64,000 nt of DNA from Urechis unicinctus (lineage: Eukaryota > Annelida > Polychaeta > Xenopneusta > Urechidae). Of the stretch, positions 40,701-50,400 are shown in pieces. The stretch is from assembly GCA_034190875.2 (NCBI GenBank), contig CM067356.1, positions 32,118,285 through 32,182,284 of the forward strand, given 5' to 3'. The position numbers and the translations under genes are program-made. The stretch's first letter is position 1. Each line of letters begins with the position of its first letter. The notes beneath the pieces are model-generated. The model searched no databases. It was given only the letters and a program-made list of their open reading frames with translations, and was not told the DNA's origin.

Positions 40701-41532
40701 ATGTTGCATGTGATTGTAGAGCGGAGAAGGCACTCAGGGTCCTACAGTCGCATGCTCCCATCCTCACCGATGCTGAACGCAGCATGTCTAAACAGCTCCA
40801 AGAAATGGACTCGCGCCTCTCCGAGTACAAGACTGCCATAAAACAGGTAACACACATCAACTGCTCACATTGCTATCAAACAGGTTATACAACCATTAAC
40901 AGTTGACAAACAAGAAACATTCACCTGCAATAGAACTATTCTCGGATCAGATGTTATCTGAAGTTGATAAGGCACTTTTGTTGATTGTTGTTGTCAGCTG
41001 AGAATCAAACAGGACTACCAGACAAAGCAAATCAGTCAACACAAGAGGACGGAGAGCAAGTCAGTGCCATTCTCCAAGACACAGACGGAGTCCATACGCA
41101 CACTACTCAAGGACGAGTGAGTGTTGTTAAAGTGCTGTAGCGAGTTGACATCAACTGTATGATGAGCTCTAACTGATTGCTGTTGGCTGACAGGAAATAT
41201 ATTTGAAAAAATATGGTTGCTTTAAGGGCCTAGAGAGATTAGTTTAAACACTGTATATGATTGGGATGGGACCTTCACCAAAGCCCTAAAGGTTTCCATA
41301 TATCTGGCTATGCTCTAGATGGCTAAGTCAATGTGAAAGGTATGTTATCATGGGAATACTAATATGTATGTTACTGTTTGATCCAAGTGACATCTTGAAT
41401 TGTGTTTGTATTAGTATGTTACTGTTTGATCCAAGTGACATCTTGAATTGTGTTTGTATTAGGGGAGAAGACATAGCTGACTTGGTGAAGAAAGTTGAGA
41501 GTCTTCGTACCAACCTCGACCTTTTTCAGTGA
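28221..41532 (+). CDS. NUP88: NUP88, nuclear pore complex protein Nup88
   Basis: Exons: 28221-28451, 29435-29604, 30745-30867, 31133-31393, 31617-31800, 32627-32798, 37029-37121, 37745-37826, 38290-38397, 38493-38645, 39660-39782, 39871-40017, 40720-40846, 40998-41116, 41463-41532. All junctions are GT-AG with agreeing phases; total 2163 nt, 720 aa (human 741). Conserved stretches include [56 protein letters not shown] and [16 protein letters not shown]. Known: Nup88 has an N-terminal beta-propeller (here about residues 1-490) and a C-terminal coiled coil (here about 535-715). It sits on the cytoplasmic face of the pore with Nup214 and Nup62 and aids CRM1-dependent export. Introns 5, 6, 10, 12 and 14 carry minisatellites, three of which include the splice junction. 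Exon 10 could start at any of four in-frame AGs. Exon 7 was found by phase and the RYHC motif. Confidence 0.95.
30178..30601 (+). mobile_element. MITE-like inverted-repeat element, copy 1 (NUP88 intron 2)
   Basis: The element starts with CAGACATTGTGAAGG and ends with the exact inverse CCTTCACAATGTCTG. A second copy in inverted orientation at 46407-46830 shares most of the interior: GGCCATATATG, AATTCGCTGTTTCACGTCTC and CGCTGGTTCGTTAGTCATTC, read here on plus. It has no coding capacity. Flanks (CATCAT left, CATCGT right) are only approximate repeats, so the target-site duplication and superfamily are unresolved. A non-autonomous DNA transposon is the simplest reading. Confidence 0.8.
32030..32620. 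repeat. 19-bp minisatellite filling the end of NUP88 intron 5
   Basis: There are two related blocks: TATCACTGTCCAATGTGAT units (about 32040-32220), then TATCACTGTGTGATGTGGT units (about 32340-32620). The last partial unit, GATGTGGTTGCAG, supplies the polypyrimidine/AG of the exon 6 acceptor at 32626. The array therefore abuts the splice site directly. Confidence 0.9.
32755..33300 (+). repeat. Degenerate duplications of the NUP88 exon 6 donor junction
   Basis: The true junction ends CTGCACACAG|gtgagtaactctg at 32798/32799. Downstream, decayed copies keep GACTTCAC, CACACAG|GTGAGT and (A/G)ACCNTGCAAT. Further GTGAGT/GTGAGTA motifs start at 32893, 32924, 33015 and 33127, with weaker ones at 33066 and 33199. 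Copy length drifts around 40-110 bp. The first two downstream copies are clearly exon-derived; the rest keep mainly the donor. Confidence 0.7.
33560..34420. repeat. 28-bp minisatellite in NUP88 intron 6
   Basis: About 30 units of GGGTCATCTCTCTCTCATTC plus CCTAATCC, with Y/R variants (CCCGTTCCC, CTTGTTCCC), in a pyrimidine-rich array. Larger blocks of about 170-200 bp recur inside it, suggesting segmental expansion. It is not next to an exon. Confidence 0.95.
34421..37028 (+). other. NUP88 intron 6, distal part: no gene seen
   Basis: This 2.6 kb stretch separates the 28-bp array from exon 7. It contains GC-rich, CpG-containing sequence around 35940-36080 and an (AT)n tract at 36722-36824. The longest ORF (34943-35251, 102 codons) resembles nothing I know and has no splice context. 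The stretch is oddly CpG-rich for an intron, so an unrecognised regulatory element or short nested transcript is possible. Confidence 0.45.
36722..36824. repeat. (AT)n microsatellite
   Basis: About 100 bp of nearly pure AT dinucleotide, about 200 bp upstream of NUP88 exon 7. Confidence 0.95.
37691..37740. repeat. (AT)n(GT)n microsatellite next to NUP88 exon 8
   Basis: A TA run followed by TG and GTAT repeats ends within a few bases of the exon 8 acceptor (AAACAG, 37739-37744). Confidence 0.85.
38618..39595 (+). repeat. 37-bp minisatellite built from the NUP88 exon 10 donor junction
   Basis: The exon ends ...CAAATCCCATCATACT|gtgagtactgagg (38645/38646). The unit CTCCAATCCCATCATACTGT plus GAGTACTCAGGCCCCAC repeats this junction about 26 times, so intron 10 (1014 bp) is almost entirely array. 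Most units keep a consensus-like donor, CT|GTGAGTA. In frame, every donor reads CTG TGA, so using any downstream copy adds a stop codon at once. Confidence 0.95.
40150..40719. repeat. Minisatellite ending at the NUP88 exon 13 acceptor
   Basis: Units of about 37-75 bp contain GTGTGGCCTCCTGTCACCCT and GTGTCATGTTGCATG. The last copy runs GTTGCATGTGATTGTAG straight into exon 13 at 40720. The array therefore provides the acceptor, although earlier copies lack the AG. Open plus-strand frames here are artefacts. Confidence 0.9.
41366..41462 (+). repeat. Tandem 48-bp duplication carrying the last NUP88 acceptor
   Basis: The segment TATGTTACTGTTTGATCCAA...TTGTGTTTGTATTAG is present twice with no visible difference. 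Both copies end in GTATTAG. Only the second is followed by exon 15 (GGGGAGAAGACATAGC). It looks like a young two-copy stage of a splice-site minisatellite. Confidence 0.9.
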
Positions 41533-41654
41533 CACACAGCATCATCCCCACCACACAATAACAGTGAATGCTTATGATGTATCTCACAAAAATCCCTGCC
41601 TTCCATCTGATATATATAATCATGAAGTTTCATTCTTGGATACATTTTTCAACA

Positions 41655-41660
41655 TTTATT
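41655..41660 (-). other. Candidate PEX12 polyadenylation signal AATAAA
   Basis: TTTATT on plus, about 315 nt downstream of the PEX12 stop. It lies beside the NUP88 signal of the opposite strand. Confidence 0.5.
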
Positions 41661-41667
41661 TTGAACA

Positions 41668-41673
41668 AATAAA
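41668..41673 (+). other. Candidate NUP88 polyadenylation signal AATAAA
   Basis: It lies 136 nt after the NUP88 stop codon in AT-rich sequence. Confidence 0.6.
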
Positions 41674-41975
41674 ATATTATACCTCCTATTGGTTTTGGAT
41701 AAATTATCATAGATAACAGCGTACCATGAAACACAATATTTTTTATGAAAAAAATTCATACAAAAATTGACATGTCTCCACTTGGACATGATGCAATCAA
41801 AGCTCTTGTATTTTAATTCTCCAGTTAGTTTAACTGGGGGAGAAACAGATGGAGCTGGAAGAGAGTAACAGCTTCAGCCAGTGACAAGTATTGTTATTCT
41901 TCTATCAACCTTAACATGGGTAACAGAAGCTTCGGTTGGTGGGGTAATAGCTCCAGCTGGAGGACAGTAAAGGTG

Positions 41976-43989
41976 TCAGGTGGGGAGATAAATCTTGACA
42001 AGATGCCCGGTAGTGGCTGGGTAGCCTGTGATAGGGCACTGACCGTGGTCACGTACAAATAAGTAGATACACGGGTAGCAGAACACATACCTGAACACAT
42101 GATGTTACACAGAAGGGATCAAAATGAATAGAGTAATGAACTGATATAAAGCAAAGATTTCCATTCATGAAAGGCAAGTAGGAAATTAAAAACTTCTCAG
42201 GGTCGCAGAGAGGAAGTTTTTCTTACTCGTGTAGAGCCTCGATCTGCATTTTAAAAATGATGATGCAAAAATAGACCTAGGAGTTACCCTGTAATGGAGA
42301 GAGCTGTGTCATTCGTACGCATCTTCTGGCAAAGGGGGCAAATACTGTTCAGCTTGGGTAGAGTGGAGTACTGCTTGGCCTTCACATCCCAGGAATTGGA
42401 TATGAGAACAGGTTCAAAGTCCCAAAAATAATGTGTGATACTCATTTGTAATAACAATCCACACAGTTACCTGGTCTCTGTCAAGTTCACTCACCTGTGG
42501 AGCAGGTGGGTTGGACAATGAAGTCAGGGAAGATGACCTCTTATCACTTGAATACCACAGCTCCAGAAAACGTAAAAAGAACATTCCAATTGACAAGCTG
42601 CTTGACAACACCCTAGAAATCGTCCACAGACTGTGGTTGCATAGCATAAAAGCTTTTTCCACAACCTGTAGGAAAATGAATCAAATCAGGTGTTAAAGAT
42701 AACTACAGATTGAAGTTCTACAAATCCTAGCATAGTTTAACACTAGATTATATCACCTACGGTTTGTTTTTTAGCTGTAAACTTCCAAACGTAGCACTGT
42801 TATGAGCTGCCCAGTCATCTGCATTTAAGTATTCAAGATAAACACCAGCCAGTTTTAACAAGGGGCTGTGAAAACGGAGTCTGTTGAGGATGTATGCCAA
42901 ATGACACAACAGCACAGCTGCCTCCCATGTTGCATGGAGATAGGGGTAGAAGGATACGAATGCACGACACAAGCGTCCACGTACACCCTGAAAGCCACAC
43001 AGAGAATACTTGGATATCTTGAAATAGAATTGATTTATGAATTCTAATTGAATCCAAATTTTAAAAATGCAACATCAAAGGAGAATAACCAATAGCTTTT
43101 TTAGGATGGTTGTGTACAATAAGAAATTGTAAGCATTCGGAAACTTAATATTTTCTTAGTAAGACAAATGGCAGAAAAAGTCTAACCTGCTGGGCTGGAT
43201 TGCCTCGATCAGATGCCAGTTCCTCATAAAAATCACTGCATTTAGCTTTCAGGTAAGGAACCAGCACCTGTTGCAAACATAATCTGATAAATGGTTAATC
43301 ACAAAGATATATCCCACATCAACCATTTAAAACCGTTTGATGTTGATGTCTCCTATGAAGAATATTGACATATTAAAATTTTCTTTCTGAAACTGACCAC
43401 ACAGACAAGAGATTTGATGTGTGTGTCAAGAGGCAGAGTGAATTTCTTTGGGGTAAAAGCATATGTTTTTCTGCCATCATCTTCTGAATCCTCTTTAGAG
43501 GGAAAAATTGGCATTCTTTTCATTCCATAGAAATTCTCAGAGAATGAAGCACCTGAACCCAGAAAAGTGTTAGATGTGTATCTGCACATTTGCCTGTCTA
43601 TCAAATTTTATATGTTCTCAAAAACAGATAAAATAATAAATTCTTAATAAAATACAACCTACCATAATGTTTGAGATGGTAGTGTTCCAGCAGTAACTGA
43701 AGGACTGCATACACCTCATCCGATAAAACATGAAGTCTCCCATACCTCACAGGGTTTCTCTGTGCCAGTATCTAAGTCAACACGACACATACTTTATCTA
43801 ACCATTAAATTGCTACAAGATGTAATAAATACATGTGTAGACTGTGTTCGTTTGCTATACCTGGAGGCCATGTTTCACTGCAGGACGTAGTGTTGACACA
43901 AGATCTTCATCAGCAAGTACATCAAATATCGATGGCCGGCCTTCATCATTACTGGCTGTCGATGTCAAATGAGCTCCAAATTCTGCCAT
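41976..43989 (-). CDS. PEX12: PEX12, peroxisome assembly protein 12 (RING E3 subunit)
   Basis: Minus-strand exons: 43861-43989, 43663-43771, 43398-43552, 43187-43267, 42761-42987, 42495-42665, 42288-42379 (start tentative), 41976-42090. Conserved pieces are MAEFGAHLTST, ASFSENFYGMKR, VPYLKAK, SPLLKLAGVYL and a RING-like end with C305-x2-C308, C326-x2-C329 and QCPITGYP. Only one zinc-binding set is present, as in other PEX12. Known: PEX12 is a multi-spanning peroxisomal membrane protein that, with PEX2 and PEX10, forms the ubiquitin ligase recycling the import receptor PEX5. Hydrophobic segments are visible in exons 5 and 6. Oddity: exon 5 leaves two bases but exon 6 (VVEKAFML) must start in phase 0, so one base is missing, most simply in the A-run at 42767-42772. 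With it the protein is 359 aa, equal to human PEX12. Confidence 0.94.
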
Positions 43990-44006
43990 TGTTCAAAGAA
44001 CGGAGC

Positions 44007-44036
44007 CTAGCTTAGTCCGTGTCCAAAATCATCCAT
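44007..44036 (-). other. Short upstream ORF in the PEX12 5' leader
   Basis: Nine codons (MDDFGHGLS, then TAG) end 17 nt before the PEX12 ATG. A good acceptor (T-rich tract then TTTCAG|GCC, exon start 44045, minus strand) lies just upstream. The uORF would therefore be in the same exon as the start codon. Translational dampening is possible. Confidence 0.4.
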
Positions 44037-46406
44037 GAAATTGGCCTGAAATAAAAAAAAAGTGTATGAAGGATAAATAGTCATAAAGTTTCTGGTCCTT
44101 ACATCAACAAGGTTTCAATAACGAATAATCACCAACTCGCTCAGTCCAAAAGTCGCTACTGCAAAAACACCCTTTTATCGATCATAGCCAGAGTGAATGA
44201 GTTTCCAGCGTCATTATCGGTAACCAAAGTTTAAGAACCAAATGAATACTAAACGAATATAGCTTATTTTACATTTTGAAACTAATGTGACTGCAAGACA
44301 ACCATAAATTGCTTGGGTTTTCTAATATATTCATTTACATCATTAAACATCTGGGACTAACATTGGAATATCTCTGTGTCGGATAATTAGCGGTCAACAG
44401 GTCAAGGCCATTTTACCGGAGAGGTGTCAGACATTTTGTGGGAGGAAACATAACATTCTAAAAGCTGTTTTAACAGGTATGTCGTGTTAAATGATGTTTA
44501 TCCGCTTCCCAGATCGTTCGGACCATATCAATATTATTTATTTATCTGTTATCAACGATATCTTTTCGTTGCGTTAGTGGTTATTCATTTCCATTTCATG
44601 GTTAATATCTTATACCGTCCGGCATTGGGCATAAGTAGTACTCCACTGGTAGTCTAGACTCTAGTACCGCCACTAGCTCTTGCGAACGAGGTACGGGAGA
44701 TCCTGCTGCACTTCCTCACAAGGTAATAAAACCTGACCTTGGTTTAATGGGCTAATTGGCACTTGACTTGCAGTGGTCAGGACTCGGGTAGCAGTCGCAT
44801 TTTAATTAGCATAGCCATAGGTTCTCGGACAGGTACTCGAGTATCATGGCCTCTGATCCGTGCTTGAGTCTCGCAAGATGGCGAAATAAAAGGTTGCAGC
44901 CAATATGCTGGTCAATTCCTGGCCCGTCAAAAACTAGCTGAACCATGGGTAGGCAAGGCACTCGCCCCTGGTGTTTTTATGATCTGATGCCACCTTAGGG
45001 GCGAGGGTCCGTATGGCAGAATCTCGAGGGATATAAGCAAATTTGCTCCTTCTCGCAATGCAGACAAGGGACAGTTTAAAAAAACATACATTTTCATATC
45101 CATAAATGTCTTAACATCAATCTTGCCTAGAGTGCAACAACAGCCATACTCCTTAATCAACAGAATCAACGAAATCCAACACAATTTCTAAATTGTTGTC
45201 CAACATGGCTACCGCGCAAATCGAAAACATGAGCGTTATCACAGTGAATTAACGATAATTAACTCAATTATGTTGCATTGTGGGAGTCAGCCATGAACAA
45301 AGTTTCATGATGTGCCGTATTTTAGTGCTCAAACAGAACAATTAGACAAAACTGTAGTAACAGAAACAGTCCTCGTGTCATTTTGTCATGTAATCTTTCA
45401 TTTTGTCACAAATATTTTTTGCTTGGAGGGCTTTGGTAAGTTTTTAGCGAGTTCATCTGTCATTTTGACTTCGGAAGCTCAGAAATTTCACTGGCAGCTC
45501 TTCGCCTCTACAGCTCGGATGTGAGAGATCGAAAGTAGTAAATAGCGCGGAGCTGTCAGAGGCCGAGTTTCTTTGCCTAAACCTTGGGTAGCCCAGGTCG
45601 GACGGTTATATACATATATAACGTCCTGCAGACATCGTAACCACACTACGGAATACCATATATTTCGAGCGGTCGAGCCTTCACATCAATGTTGTGTACT
45701 GATGTATTTATATATGTTCAGAATCGCGATGAATATCTTAGCAATTATCTGTGAGAATCGCAACTTTCCTTCACGGCAAGCTCCATCTTGGAAATATGAT
45801 GTCATATTAGGTAGTTTCAGTTTCACTCGCCATGTGGCTGCAGGTATCCAGAAGTGTTATTTTTTTTAATTGTCAAGGCAATATAGTTGAATACATTTTC
45901 CTCCTGTTAGGTAGGTATTGCCAGATAATAATCATTGACAAAATAATTGTATAACAGTTGCATGCTAAGGTTGAGCTAGTTTCCCGGAGCAGGGAACTGA
46001 CTGGGCACATTAATGTTCCCGCATGTTTAGTAAAACCCTTACTTTGATCTGAGGCCTTGCAACCCAAGGTACTGGCCAAGAACTGATGCTAGGTTTTGAT
46101 TAGGCCAAGGACTTCAGCTTGTATATAGGGCAGACATATAATCCAACCAATTACCCTGCCATGGTGAAATAATGAGATTGTAATCCATTTCATTAGATAT
46201 TAAAGGCTTATAATATCATGACTGGAATGGATTAGACAGCTATTGGGAGATGTTATGAATCACACATGGTGTGTGCAAAGGGATAGTGAACAAAAGTTTT
46301 GTCTCCAGGGAGGAGCCCAGGTCAAAGGTCAACCATTGAATGAATTCATGAGTGATGGAGACCTAAACTATTGATCTGCTTATGTTTAATTAGTCAGAAT
46401 GGATTC

Positions 46407-46830
46407 CAGACATTGTGAAGGAATTTCAACCTTTACCGGACCTCAGTCCAGAAAAGATTGGAAAACTTACTGGACTGAGATTTTGTTTACTGGACCGAAG
46501 TTTTGACAACCATATATGGCCACGCTGTACTTTTAAAAATCAGCGTGAAATCTACTTTTGCGATTCCAGGAAACCATGGAATCACCTGTAGTCATGTCGC
46601 CTGGCGAATGACTAACGAACCAGCGAAAATTGTAAATATTGGGAGAAAGACGAAAGAGATGTGAAACGGCGAATTCTTGGGTTTATTTTCATTTTTGAGG
46701 GGGTACTGGCATGTATATTATATAAGAATTTATTACTTGACCAAAGACCGGTGAACAATCACATTTTTTATCGGACCAAAAAAAAATTTACTGGATGTCT
46801 GACGGGTCCGGTAAACCTTCACAATGTCTG
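46407..46830 (-). mobile_element. MITE-like inverted-repeat element, copy 2
   Basis: It has the same terminal inverted repeats as copy 1 (CAGACATTGTGAAGG and CCTTCACAATGTCTG), with the interior in opposite orientation relative to copy 1. Flanks are GGATTC on the left and GGATTG on the right, a likely 5- or 6-bp target duplication with one mismatch. It is non-coding and lies about 620 bp upstream of the AP beta start codon. Confidence 0.8.
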
Positions 46831-47449
46831 GGATTGTATTCTTGTGCCTGGATACTACTGAGCACCCCTGTGTGTCCGGGGTAGATTAAGCCCAATGTAT
46901 CCTCATGTATTAACCAAGCAGGTTGCCCCCTGCATATAGGGGCAAACTGCTTGTCATGGGTTGTGACTCACCTGGATTTCACTTAGACAAGAGGCTCGAA
47001 TGACCTGGTCCAGTCAATTGGCTGGTGGTAGCATGCTGTAGGATAATCATTTTCATATTAATCTTTTCCACCGTCTTGTTCATTTTCATCCACATGGATT
47101 TCCTTTTTTTCCCCTTTATCTTAGAAGATGGCTGCTCAATCAAGTCAATCTCACATCTTCATTTTTACTTTTGTAGGCACCATATAACTCTATACTTACC
47201 TTAAAGAACACTACGGTGTACATAAATTCATTGAACAATATGTCGTCATATGACATTTTCTAGGTGTTCGACTAGGTTTTGATAAGCTAATCTTGATATG
47301 GTGTGCAGATTTTTAGCTTTATACAATTACCAGTACTTGTGTATGGCATCAATTACATTCACTAGTTTGTTGATATTATTATTCTCTGATAGGGAGGTGC
47401 ATTTTGTGTGCAGAAATAATCTGAATACGGCTGTAAGAAACAATTCACA

Positions 47450-50400
47450 ATGTCTGATTCAAAGTACTTCACCACCACCAAGAAAGGTTGGTCCATCTTT
47501 ATACTAATATATATTTAATGAGTAGGAGAATTAAAACCTGTTTTTTTCTACCGTTGTTGATATGTTGTTTTATTTATCGTTTAGGTGAGATGTTCGAGCT
47601 GAGAGGGGAATTAAATTCAGACAAGAAAGATCGTAAAAAGGAAGCTGTCAAGAAAGTCATTGCTAGCATGACAGTTGGGAAGGACGTTAGGTGAGCTTCC
47701 TTGTTTACAGTAACATGGTATGTCAATGGCACTGTATTATAACTTGTTGTATGAGATATATGGATAATTAATGTTCCCTCATTTGAACGTTGCTTCTTTA
47801 TTTGTTTGTAACCAGCGTCACTCTGCATGTTGTTTTTGACAGTGCTCTTTTCCCAGACGTAATCAACTGTATGCAGACAGACAACCTGGAGCTGAAGAAG
47901 CTTGTTTACCTTTACCTGATGAACTACGCCAAGAGCCAGCCCGACATGGCCATCATGGCAGTTAACACGTTTGTCAAGGTCTGTCTACTAACATTGAGAA
48001 TACTGTGATTATCCCACCAGGCCAGTTTATGACTGTTGTTTTGATTGATTTTGCAGGACTGTGAAGACAGCAATCCCCTGATCCGTGCCCTTGCTGTGCG
48101 CACTATGGGCTGTATCCGTGTGGACAAGATCACAGAGTATCTCTGCGAACCTCTGCAGAAGTGTCTTAAAGATGAGGATCCTTATGTAAGAAAGACAGCA
48201 GCAGTATCTGTAGCCAAGCTGTATGACATCAACGCCCAGCTGGTGGAGGATCGAGGATTCCTCGACATGCTTAGAGATCTCCTCTCAGACTCCAACCCAA
48301 TGGTACTTATGAGCTGTAATTGTTGTGTTTTTAGAACAACCATCTCTGATACTGGTCAAAATTGCTTAAATCTTTCTGCCCGTTGTGTTAAAAAACTATT
48401 TTTCCTGTATTGAAGTTCTTATATTAATTTTATAACTATCCTCCAGCATCAAGAATGATATTTGGGTGATTGGGTGTAGGTGGTGGCTAATGCTGTGGCA
48501 GCTATATCTGAGATAATGGAGACATCACAGACCGCAGCGGCCATGTTGGAAGTCAACTCTCAGATTATCAACAAGCTTCTGACTGCCCTCAATGAGTGTA
48601 CCGAGTGAGTTGCTCATCCTTAGTGTGGTAAAGTTATGTGGTACGCAATGGAAAATAAGTTTACAGTTCATTATGAGTTGGGGACAGGTGTTGTATGATG
48701 TGATGATGATGTTTGTCAGGTGGGGATGGGTATTCTATAATGTTATTCTTTTAATCAGGTGGGGACAGGTGTTTATCCTGGATGCTATTGCTAACTATAC
48801 CCCTAAGGACGACCGTGAAGCCAGAGCATTGTAGAGAGAATCACACCGCGTTTGGCTCACGCTAACTCAGCTGTTGTCCTGTCGGCGGTCAAGGTGAGCC
48901 TTGTAATTATTTCCATCTGGACAGAGGCTCTAGATGCAATCATCTTAAGTTCCATTTTTTTCTCTCATTTTCAAGAGCAATTGAAATGTTGTATGTATCA
49001 GGTAATTATGAAATTCATGGAGATGATGGAGCCAGGCTCGGAACTAATCTCGCTTCTGGTGAAGAAGCTCTCCCCTCCTCTGGTCACCCTCCTCTCAGCC
49101 GAGCCAGAGATACAATATGTCGCTCTCCGCAACATCAATCTCATTGTGCAGAAAAGGTGCGTAGAGTACTGACCTCTCGTCGTCGTTTGTAGATTCTCAT
49201 TCCATCCGGTTCCTATACTCACGACGCGTATGTCATTACAGGCCTGACATCCTGAAGACTGAGATGAAGGTCTTCTTCGTCAAGTACAACGACCCAATCT
49301 ACGTGAAGCTGGAGAAACTAGACATCATGATCCGACTCACAAACCAAGCCAATATTGCTCAGGTCCTCGCTGAGCTGAAGGAGTATGTCCTGCCTCCCAA
49401 CACCATGACTTTATTGTTGATTGTAAAATCTGACAAATGATGACACCACCAATATCGTGTTTATGTGCGATGAATGATATTGTGCCTAGACATGTGATAT
49501 GTACGACCATTTTCATGTGTACACAGGTATGCTACAGAGGTAGACGTGGACTTCGTTCGTAAGTCGGTTCGTGCCATTGGCCGTTGTGCCATCAAAGTTG
49601 AGCAGGCAGCTGAGAGGTGTGTCAGTACATTACTCGACCTCATCCAGACCAAGGTCAATTATGTGGTGCAGGAGGCTATTGTCGTTATCAAGGTAACCAC
49701 CCCAGACGCATATCAACATGCTCAGGTATATCTCATATGATATCTGTATGACAGCAATATTTGTACGCATGTCGTATATTGTTGTTTGCTTAGGATATTT
49801 TCCGCAAGTATCCCAACAAATATGAGAGTATCATCGCCACCTTATGTGAGAATCTGGACACCCTGGATGAGCCGGAGGCAAGGTCAGTCAATGTGTCTGT
49901 ATTATGTGTATGTTATAGGCACAGCTGTTTGAGTGGTATTGTTTCAGAGCTGTGTTTGTGACTGTGGAAGCCTATGAAGCCTATGAGCTGTAGCTGTGTT
50001 TTGGTGATATGACTGTCTGTGTTGATGTTTCTGTTTAGCCTGCAATGATGTGGTAGCCTGCAAGCTGTGTTTGTGATGTGGTATAGCAGCCCATAAGCTG
50101 TGTTTGTGATATAGCAGCAAGATGTGTTTTGTGACGTGGTAGCCTAAGCTGTGTTTGTGGTTTGACATCTTGGATCCTGTGTGGTATGTGACAGAGCTTC
50201 CATGATATGGATAATTGGTGAGTATGCTGAGAGAATCGACAATGCCGACGAGCTTCTTGAGAGCTTCCTCGATGGTTTCCAGGACGAGAACTCACAGGTC
50301 CAGTTACAGCTTTTAACAGCCATCGTCAAGCTCTTCCTCAAACGGCCGACAGACACACAGGAGCTAGTACAGCAGGTGCTCAGTCTGGCCACACAGGTGA

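Larger units (their letters stand above)
43990..47449. other. Divergent intergenic region PEX12 / AP beta gene
   Basis: It contains the PEX12 leader and putative 5' intron on the left, and an unplaced promoter and untranslated exon(s) for the AP beta gene, since the coding start at 47450 has no promoter-like sequence close by. The MITE copy at 46407-46830 also lies here. No other coding exon was recognised. Confidence 0.5.

Noticed and set aside
42380..42430. Possible extension of PEX12 exon 7 upstream (frame reads FEPVLISNSWDV)
   Set aside because: Open in frame, but I saw no acceptor giving the right phase further upstream, so the AAG|GCC site at 42379 was preferred, tentatively.
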